From contig OX424570.1 of NCBI GenBank assembly GCA_949152475.1, forward strand, positions 26,780,694 through 26,844,693: 64,000 nt of DNA, read 5' to 3'. Below the pieces are notes generated by a model. The model saw only the letters and a program-made list of their open reading frames with translations, made no database searches and was not told the DNA's origin. This DNA is from Terebella lapidaria (taxonomy: Eukaryota > Annelida > Polychaeta > Terebellida > Terebellidae). This document shows, piece by piece, positions 55,301 through 64,000 of this stretch (positions within the stretch are counted from its first letter, which is position 1; every line of letters starts with the position of its first letter). Made by a program: the position numbers and the translations under genes.

Positions 55301-58300
55301 CTTATAAAAATCATTTAAAAACAGATCATGCTATTGAAACAGTCTGGGAGACTGAGATGTTTTTCAGCTTATGGATACAGTATGAAGGGAGAAAAGTGTC
55401 CGGACAAAATTATTGCCTTTTAGCACTTCTTTTACATGTACCTTCCCGATTCCATGTGGGTGGCGGATACTCAGCCATTTGGAAACTTGACCTGCATTGT
55501 ACATTATCATCAATAATATAACAATTAATTTTACTTTATAAGGAATTAATATTTAGTATTAGACTAATACTCACAAAGTCGTTAAAGCATTCCAAAACAA
55601 AGTTAAGCATTCCAAAATGTATAAAACTTGAGGGGCAGTTTTGCTGCTTAAGTCATGAATACTGGTTCTTTATTCCAAAGTGTCTATCTACATGTAGCTG
55701 GAAATAGATAATAGACTTTTCAGATTAGATATGTCAAGATATTCAAAATTTTATTTCGCATTCTTGAGCAGATTCTCAGTCGACTTGATCGGTATACTGT
55801 CCAACTTCTAGTGCATGCACACATGATTTTGACATAATAATATTTTAACAAGTATTCTGATTTCGGCTTGATGGTCAATCAATATTTGAGTTTTTGGGAG
55901 TATATTCAAATTAGAATAAAAGTTATACACAATAACAGGGGCGGATCCAGGAAATAGAGAGGGAGGGGGGGGGGGTCCAGGACCCTTGTTAATCCCCCCC
56001 CCCCCCTCTCCCCAGATCTGCCTGTATGTAATACATGTATTCAGATTCATTTTGAATACATTCTGTAAATATAGTATACTTCATGCCATGTACACATAGA
56101 GAGTCTAATTGTATATTTTACATGTGTCTTGTTAAATTATCTGCACAATTCTTTGGGCTGTTTTTAGCCTGACATGGCAGATATGATGCATGTTTGCGAT
56201 TCATTCGATCATTTCATCACCGTGCAGGAATGACAAAACGTCCACTAGAAGTCGGAGAAAAAGTGAATATATTTTTGGCCATCCATAGTCCTTACACCTA
56301 CACCTACAGTCATGTTTTTTACGGAGTGTGTGAATTTTTCTTCACATTTTTTTCTCTCAAAAGATGCTCCAGTAGAATGCCTAGAAAATACCTCAGGAAT
56401 ATCCTAGAAATCCTTTTGATCTCTATGTGTTTGTTTTGACTGGAGCTACACTCAGTCATAACCAGCTGTCAGACTTTGTCTTCTCATGTACTGCGAGAAT
56501 TTTGGAGCTTACTTGAAGTTTTGTACCATTCTCTTATGCATACATATATATATATATTTATTATGACGATCTGATGATTGCATGGCGTGTAGTGGCTGGT
56601 AAAAATTCTTTGTTTTTACGTTCCGGTCATTTATCATAGTACTTTCCGTGGTATACTGGTCTTGCGTAATTCATTGGAAATGAAACGGAGATAAATCTAT
56701 ATCTTTACAATATACATGAAGCATGAACTTTTTTCGTTCAGATAAATGTTTGCAGAACGAATTTATTCCTAAATTTTTTATCTGTCAAAGGAAAATCAAA
56801 ATATAGGTCTTGTGAAAAAAAAAGCAGAGATGGCACTCCTCTTTATCATTCTTCGAAATCCTCAGAAAGTTAACTTTTACACGAGGTTTTTAAATAGGAT
56901 CTTCTACATTACTATTGTTTGGAATCAAACATTCCTCCTGCCATGGCTGTGATGGCTTGGACTAGAGTTTACAAACAGGTATCCTTGTACTGGTCTACCC
57001 TGTTTATATACTGAGAATTGACTCCACTTCGTCATAGGTTTGCACTTAATGACCTAGGAACCAATATTTTTTTTCTGCTCTCTCCCAAAAATTTCTTGAC
57101 AAAAAATCTGGTCTTATCATCATGCCTTATCACAGTTACGTGGGGGTATAGTATTATTATCCCTGAGCCTTTCTCTATAATCTCTATTTGTATGCACTTG
57201 GAGGCAGGGTTCACCTGGATAATGTGAACTAAATAGAGCAGTGATAAATCAAAGTGGGAGGTGTCGGGAAAACTTGGGGTACTTTACCAGATATGCTAAA
57301 AAAAGTGATGAGATTGAACTATGATCGTAAAATTTATGTGGGATATTATGTGTATCTTATCAAATAATTTCTTTTGTGATGCATATATTTTCATGACAAT
57401 TCCAAATTGCTGATGTCCTTCTATCCTGGAATTCAATTCTATACCATTATACCTTCCATGCCATCCAAAATTCTGAATTGATGTCTAATCTATTGGATTT
57501 CCTTGTCAACCCCAAGGGTAATGTGCTATCATCTACATTATCTAAGATACATGTATCTTGTACCCTGCCTGCACCAGTGACCCCCACCTCCCCAATACAT
57601 CACCAAGGAGACATGAGCTCAGGGTCAGGAAGCATTCTGGGGCAGTGAGTCAGACATTCATTGGCCAGTCCCCGGGCTTTCGGATCATCAGAGTCTCTCT
57701 ATAAAATTCTGGTGGCAATATAGTCCAATTTTTTTCCCGGTTTCTGTCTGACTCGCTTTTTCCAAATATTATTTTTAAAAAGAAAAACACTACTTCGCAC
57801 TTCCCTCCATGTTGACAATTTTGTGACAGTAAACTTACATAAAATCTTCCCATTTGTACATGTATTACCTTGCAGAGAAAGATAAGATTAAGCTGGGTAG
57901 TGTTGCCTCATTTAGCATGGAAGATGGCACATTTAATTGATAACTGGTGAAATTTTAGAAACAAAATCCTCCCTTCTACTGATTGTGGCTATGAAGCTTT
58001 TTGTTCTTTGCCAAAAAGTTTTAGTAGAAGAACGGAGTTACATGTATAGCATTACAATGTATACCATAATGATTGTGGTAATCTTGATAATTGGGTGAAC
58101 TTTAACTTGTACTTTTATGCAAGATGCATTTAGTACAACTAATATAGTATTCAGTTTAAATATGTATGTATAGTAATTTTTCTATGCTTATCATTATACA
58201 GAAATAAATAACATGAGATCTTTTGTAATGTATTTCTGGTATTACTTTGTCATTTGGGTTGTTCTATAAGTTACTAACCCACCCACATACATGTAGTGAT

Positions 58301-58513
58301 GTAAGTATTATGGTCACCCTATTGGTCAGCGCTGCTGAGCTCACTTTAAATTGATTGATTCAGCCATGGATTACTGATTACATGTACCTCTTGGACATTT
58401 TAACTGTATATATCCATAAATGGCAAGTTAGTTCTACACACAGAAAGATACAAAATTAATGATATATGTAAGTTTCAATATTGTACCCCATTAACATACA
58501 TAGAAGGGTTATT
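52327..58513. other. Probable intron; no further exon recognised
   Basis: AT-rich sequence with short open frames lacking family signatures. Facing G and C tracts at 55957-56014 are flanked by ACAGGGGCGGATCCAGGA, a motif common at the ends of dispersed repeats. An AT microsatellite lies near 56543-56560. Confidence 0.4.
55957..56014. repeat. Inverted G/C homopolymer tracts (hairpin)
   Basis: GAGAGGGAGGGGGG is followed 17 bases after its G run by a C run and CTCTCC, so the two tracts can pair. It is probably an end of a small repeat element. Confidence 0.6.
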
Positions 58514-61150
58514 GTATCCCCCGAACAAAGTTCGGAGGATACTATGGATTTACGATCGTCGCGCCGCGTCCGCGTCAGCAGACACTTTCTTGTGAACGCG
58601 CTACAGCTTGCAAATCTGAACCGATTTTGATAATATTTTATATGGATATGTCTTATGGTGAGATCACGACACCTATCGATTTTGGTTGCCATAGCAACCA
58701 AATTGGCCGATTGGCGACACATTTTGTAACAAAATCAGCAATTCCAACACCCATGGCTTGTGAACGCTCTAGAAGTTGTAATTGTATCCCCCGAACAAAG
58801 TTCGGCGGATACTATGGATTTGGCTTCGTCGTCCGCGTCCGCAGAGATTTTCTTGTGAACGCGCTACAGGCCGTAATTCTCACCCGATCACCATTATTTT
58901 TTGCAGGCACATATATAATGGTAAGATCCCGACACCAATCGATTTTGGTTGCCGTGGCAACTGAATTGGTCGTTTGGGGACACATTTTGCATTGAAAACA
59001 GCCTGTTTGAGACACATGGCTTGTGAACGCTCTACAGATGGCAATTTTTGACGAATCTCGATAATATTTGGAAGTGTTGTTGGGAACAGTCGTCACACGA
59101 AACCATTTTTTAGAATGATCATATAAATATTAATATGTTAACAGCCTAACTTATTACAGAATTTTGAAATATCCATTTTGACATGTATGATCATTCCAAT
59201 AGCCTGTACAATGGAAGGTAATGACACTGGTTTCTTGTTCAGAATGGAGAACTGAAGTTTTCAGTGAAAACAGGACAATATTACTGAATAAGTTAACATT
59301 AGTTTTACTAGTTAAGTCTATTATTGACCACAATAAAAATAGTTAAGACAAGAAATATTTATTATTAACCTCAACAAGGTAAATGTTTTGTCCAGTACAA
59401 ATTTCATTGGTGTAACCGAATAAGTTAACATTATTTTCACTAGTTAAGTCTATTATTGACCACAATAAAAATAGTTAAGTCTATTATTAACCACAATAAA
59501 AATAGTTAAGATGAGAAATATTTATTATTAAGCTCAACAAGGTGAAAGTATGTCCAGTACAGGTTTCATGTGTGTACTGAATAAGTTAACATTATTTTTA
59601 CTAGTTTAGTCTATTATTGACCACAATAAAAATAGTTAAGACAAGAAATATTTATTATTGGGCTCAACAAGGTAAAGATTCTGTCCAGTAGACATTTTAT
59701 GTCTGTAACCAAATAAGTTAACATTTTTTTTGCTAGTTAAGTCTATTATTGACCTCAATAAAAATAGTTAAGATGAGAAACAATTATTATTGAGCTCAAC
59801 AAGGTTAAGGTTTTGTCCGGTGGAAATTTCTGGGTGTAACCGAATAAGTTAACTTTATTTTTACATGTTAAGTCTATTATTGACCACAATGAAAATAGTT
59901 AAGACAAGAAATATTTATTATTGGGCTCAACAAGGTGAAGGCTTGTCCAGTAGAGATTTTATGGCTGTGACCAAATAAGTTAACATTATTTTTTTGCTAG
60001 TTAAGTCTATTATTGATCACAATAGCTTTTTATGAAAACATTGATCAACTTTTACTTTGAATTTCAACTTGAGACCATGTTTGGCACAAATTATGAGTTA
60101 AATTATAACTTATGGTGAAAAATTCGATCTGACTCCAATTTCGTCATCTTGAAATGCAGTTTTGGTCAACTTTTACTTCGAATTTCAACTTGAAAGCATG
60201 TTTGGCCCATATTATAAGTCAAAATATAACTTATGGTGAAAAGTTCGATCTGGCTCCATTTTCGTCTTCTTGAAATGCAGTTTTGGTCAATTTTTAGTTT
60301 GAATTTCAACTTGAAACCAAGTTTGGCACATATTATGAGTTAAAATATAACTTATGATGAAAAGTTCGATCTGGCTCCAATTTCTTCACCTTGAAATGCA
60401 GTTTTGGTAAACTTTTAGCTTGAATTTCAACTTGAAACCAAGTTTGGCACATATTATGAGTTAAAATATAACTTATGACGAAAAGTTCTATCTGGCTCCA
60501 ATTTTGTCATCTTGAAATGCAGTTTTGGTCAACTTTAATTTGAATTTCAACTTGAAATCAAGTTGGGCAGGTATTATGAGTTAAAATATAACTCATGATG
60601 AAAAGTTTGATATGGCTCCAATTTTGTCATCTTGAAATGCAGTTTTGATTAACTTTTACTTTGAATTTCAACTTGAAACCATGTTTGGCACATACATGTA
60701 CATTTGTATTATGAATCGAAATATAACTTATGGTGAGAAGTTCAATCTGGCTCCAATTTTGTCATCTTGAAATGCATTTTTGGTCAAATTTTACTTTGAA
60801 TTTCAACTTGGAACCAAGTTTGTAAAATATTCTGAGTTGAAGTATAAATAGGTGAAAAGATTGATCTATGTGTATTTTCGTTATTTTATCAAACATGTCG
60901 AATGGAAATTCATATAAAGAGATTTCAGTGGTGATTTTGAATTCGACCTTCAATAACCTCGGAAAATCAGTGCAGCAATTTTGGTGGGGAAAAGAAAACA
61001 GTTGTGACTTGAGATTTAACATTTCTCTGGTAATCTTTTTTAGCCCTTGCTCTAGTTTTTCACACTTGACAGTGATATATTTGGGGCAACAGAGATGATA
61101 GGGCTACGGGGGATACACCCAAGCGGTCGTAGGCGACCGGAAGCGTCTAG
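58514..61150. mobile_element. Modular non-autonomous element, Helitron/Helentron-like, with two tandem-repeat cores
   Basis: It starts with a 29-nt nested hairpin (GTATCC..GGATAC outside CCGAAC..GTTCGG) at 58514 and again at 58784. A core of ~130-150-bp units (59288-60020, GAATAAGTTAACATTA boxes) and a core of ~121-bp units (60040-60850, TTTCAACTTGAAACCAAG boxes) follow. The tail has GGTAATC and AGCCCTTGCTCTAG with a T run. The end has CGGTCGTAGGCGACCG hairpin DNA seven bases before CTAG, then TTTT. A 3' hairpin followed by CTRR-T and an internal minisatellite are features of non-autonomous Helitron/Helentron elements. No Rep/helicase is encoded. Confidence 0.6.
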
Positions 61151-62738
61151 TTTTACAGGAATCACTACAATATTGAACAGGCTCGTTGAGCAATGCTCAG
61201 GCACGAAACCTATTGTTTTTTCGGAAAGATTGAATAAATATTAATTAGTTCATGAGATAACATATTACAACAATGTGAAATATCCAGTTTGAGATATCTT
61301 ATCATTCCAGTTGATTGATATCTGCAAACAAATCACACTGGACATGTGTAGAAATTTACAGTTGGTGGTTTTGTGTGAAGAGATTACTTTTACTGAATAA
61401 GTTAACATAAATTTGAATAGGTTAACATTAGTTTTACTAGTTAAGTTTATTACTGGCCACAATAAGAATAGTTAGGCAAAGGAACATTTATTATTGGGCT
61501 CAACAAGGTAGAGGTTGTGTCCAGTACTGACTTTATGGCTGCAGTACCATTGATATTCATGAATAAGTTAACATTAGTATTGCTAGTTAACATGGTTAGG
61601 TCTATTATTGAGCACAGTAAAAATAGTTAAGGCAAGGGACATTTATTATTGGGATCAATGAAGAAAAGGTTGTGTCCAGTAGTGAATTTATGGTGTAGTA
61701 TTATTGATATTAATGAATAATTTAACATTAATTTGGCTAGTTAAGTCTATTATTGAGCACAATAAAAATAGTTAAGGTGAGGAACATTTATTACTGGGCA
61801 CATATTATGAGTTCAATTATAACTTGCGGTGAAAGTTTGATCTGGCTCCAATTTTGTCATCTTGAAGTACAGTTTTGGTCAAATTTTACTTTGAATTTCA
61901 ACGTGAAACCAAGTTTGACACAAATTATGAGTTAAAATATAACTTATGGTGAAAACTTCGATCTGGCTCCAATTTCGTCATCTTGGAATTCATTTTTGGT
62001 CAACTTTTACTTTGAATTTCAGTTTGAAACCAAGTTTGGCACATAATATGAGTTAAAATCCAACTTATGGTGAAAAGTTCGATCTGGCTCCAATTTCGTC
62101 ATCTGGAAATGCAGTTTTGGTCAACTTTTACTTTGAATTTCAGCTTGAAATCAAGTTTGGCACATATTATGAGTTAAAATATAACTTATGGTGAAAAGTT
62201 CGATCTGGCTCCAATTTCGTCATCTTGAAATGCATTTTGGTCAACTTTTACTTTGAATTTCAACTTGATACAAAGTTTTGCACATATTATGAGTTAAAAT
62301 ATAACTTACGGTGAAAAGTTTGATTTGGCTCCAATTTTGTCATCTTGAAATGCAGTTTTGATCAACTTTTGCTTTGATTTTCAACTTGAAACCAAGTCAA
62401 ATATTCTGAGTTGAAATATAACTGTTTATGAAAACTTTGATCTGGCTGTAATTTCGTTATCTTATCGAACATGTTGGAATGGAAATTCATATGCACTGAT
62501 TTCAGTGGTGACCTTGAATTTGACCTTCAACATGTTCAATGACTTTGAAAGGTCAATGCAGCAATTTTTGTGGGAAAAAAACAGTTTCGGCTTGAGCATG
62601 TTAGGATTTTACATTTCTCTGGTAATCATTTTTGCCCTTGCTCTAGTTTTCACGCTTATCAGTAGTATTTGGGGCGACAGGGATGATGGGGCCACGGGGG
62701 ATACACCCAAGCGGTCGTAGGCGACCAGAACCGTCTAG
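61151..62738. mobile_element. Second, 5'-truncated copy of the modular element
   Basis: It begins directly after the CTAG of the previous copy but lacks the 5' hairpin. It repeats both cores (about 61390-61800 and 61800-62420) and the same 3' end: GGGGGATACACCCAAGCGGT, a hairpin with one mismatch, and CTAG at 62735-62738 followed by TTT. Direct head-to-tail placement fits nested insertion at the 3' end of an older copy. Confidence 0.6.
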
Positions 62739-64000
62739 TTTCTTCATACGCTTGTAGATGCAGAAAACCAGAACACAAAAAGACAGCAGCCTCCGGTAGA
62801 TGGCAGGGGTCATCTCGACTCAGTGTGCACTCGGCTACCTTGTCCAAAATCTGGATCTTTCCAGAGACAACAGCGCTTCATTAGCTCTGACTGACATTAC
62901 CCCTGCCCCCCCCCCCCCCCCCAACTGCATCCCGTGCCTTCTGCATCACTTTTAGCATCCTGAAAAACTGGACAAGAAAGAACTGAAAAAGTTCTAGTTC
63001 AAACATCAACTGCTTTCTTTTCTTCAAAGAAAAAAGGGAGAAGAAAAAATTTTTGGACGTAAATAATTTGAGTGACAAGATAATGTCAAAATACCTATAA
63101 CTCCCACTCTCTCCTAAATATTCCCTAACCCCATCCCGTCCTCCCCTCAAACACCCACTCCCCTTCAAAACATGTTAAAACCGCACAAGTTGCTGATTCT
63201 TTTGTGTCTGGATCATTAGCAGCATCAGACAGGATCCACCCTCCCCCACCCGGACATCTCAGCCCGTCTCCGCCACGCTTCTCTCAGCCCATCTCTGGAT
63301 CCAATCCAGATACGATAACCAGACACTGGACAGTTTGATAGCTCTGACATTGGTCATAAAGACCCAGAGAGATTTCACAGATTGGTGGCCAGGAGGGTGG
63401 GGGATTGGGTTGGGATGGATCAAGGGGTTGCATCGTGTAGACATGAGAAATAAAAGACCTTTCCTTGTAGTTGTTGAAAATTCGAAGTGTTTTATTGATT
63501 GAGTTCTTTTTACAGCCGATTGTGTTGTGTTCTGCTTGTAGAAATGTACTTTACAGCCTAGTTTTGGTTTTTAAAATCCTAGAGTTTCCAATAAAAAGAT
63601 AAGTTGAGAATGGTAAGAAACTGCAGGATAATTTCCGCTTTAATTCAATTCTTAATAAATAAATAAATTGACAAAATACATATTTTTAACATACAGTGTC
63701 ATGTGCAACTTATTTACAAGTACATACTCAAATATAAAATTATATATTCCTAAGCATGATAAGTAAACGTTAGAAAGAAAAGTACTAGTAGTACTAGAAA
63801 ATGTTTGATTCAGTCATTAAAATGAGAACCAATCTTGCATAATTACCAGAAATTTCTGTATCCAGGCCAGGACTGTTCTATTTCATATCCATGGTAACGT
63901 AAAAGCCCACCAGTACAACTTAGGCCACCCATGTATTGGTCCACAGGAATTGTTTAGGTTTGCAAAGTTGCCGGAGAAACATGTATGATGCAATCAGGCT
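62739..64000. other. No recognisable gene; poly-C tract
   Basis: Contains a C tract at about 62908-62922 and moderately GC-rich DNA (62750-63440) with short open frames and no family signature. An AATAAA at 63450 could be a polyadenylation signal, but no transcript was recognised. Confidence 0.4.

Noticed and set aside
56219-56440. Acceptor-like CACCGTGCAG followed by an open frame that could continue the secreted-protein exon
   Set aside because: No credible donor and no similarity; the frame runs into low-complexity Phe/Ser-rich sequence.
62659-62847. 62-codon minus frame next to the modular element end
   Set aside because: It overlaps the repeat terminus and shows no family match.

Overview
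This is animal nuclear DNA with AT-rich, intron-rich, repeat-dense sequence. Gene content and repeat style (ErbB receptor with an enlarged cysteine-rich ectodomain, a DIRS retrotransposon, modular elements with tandem-repeat cores, TA-flanked MITEs) suggest a lophotrochozoan, most likely a bivalve mollusc. That assignment is an inference; no species marker was seen.

Layout. 1-3567: a tandem array of ~133-bp units packed with nuclear-receptor-type half sites. 3568-11966: no convincing exon (upstream or intron 1 of the next gene). 11967-26003 (+): an EGFR/ErbB receptor tyrosine kinase gene lacking only its signal-peptide exon; 24 coding exons were placed by splice sites and phase and they join into one open frame of about 1430 residues. 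28004-36906 (-): a LETMD1 homologue, eight exons placed, convergent with Egfr. One LETMD1 intron (about 410 bp before insertion) holds a 6,240-bp DIRS-type tyrosine-recombinase retrotransposon (29666-35905) with gag-like, RT/RNase H and recombinase ORFs, 170-bp inverted terminal repeats and an internal complementary region that fixes both ends to the base. 38429-39636 (+): NDUFB3 (complex I subunit), two exons, head to head with LETMD1.

39637-47340 is repeat-rich: foldback elements, a 5'-truncated LINE, two more copies of the array family. 47430-52326 (+) looks like the start of a secreted-protein gene: a GC-rich block with a candidate non-coding first exon, then a signal-peptide exon at 52233; later exons were not recognised. 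58514-62738 holds two modular elements with terminal hairpins, tandem-repeat cores and a 3' hairpin followed by CTAG, resembling non-autonomous Helitron/Helentron elements. The rest shows no recognisable gene.

The host genes are not a functional cluster: a growth-factor receptor kinase and two mitochondrial proteins. The most notable structures are the receptor-motif arrays, the complete but coding-damaged DIRS element, and the shared end motifs that link the array families.
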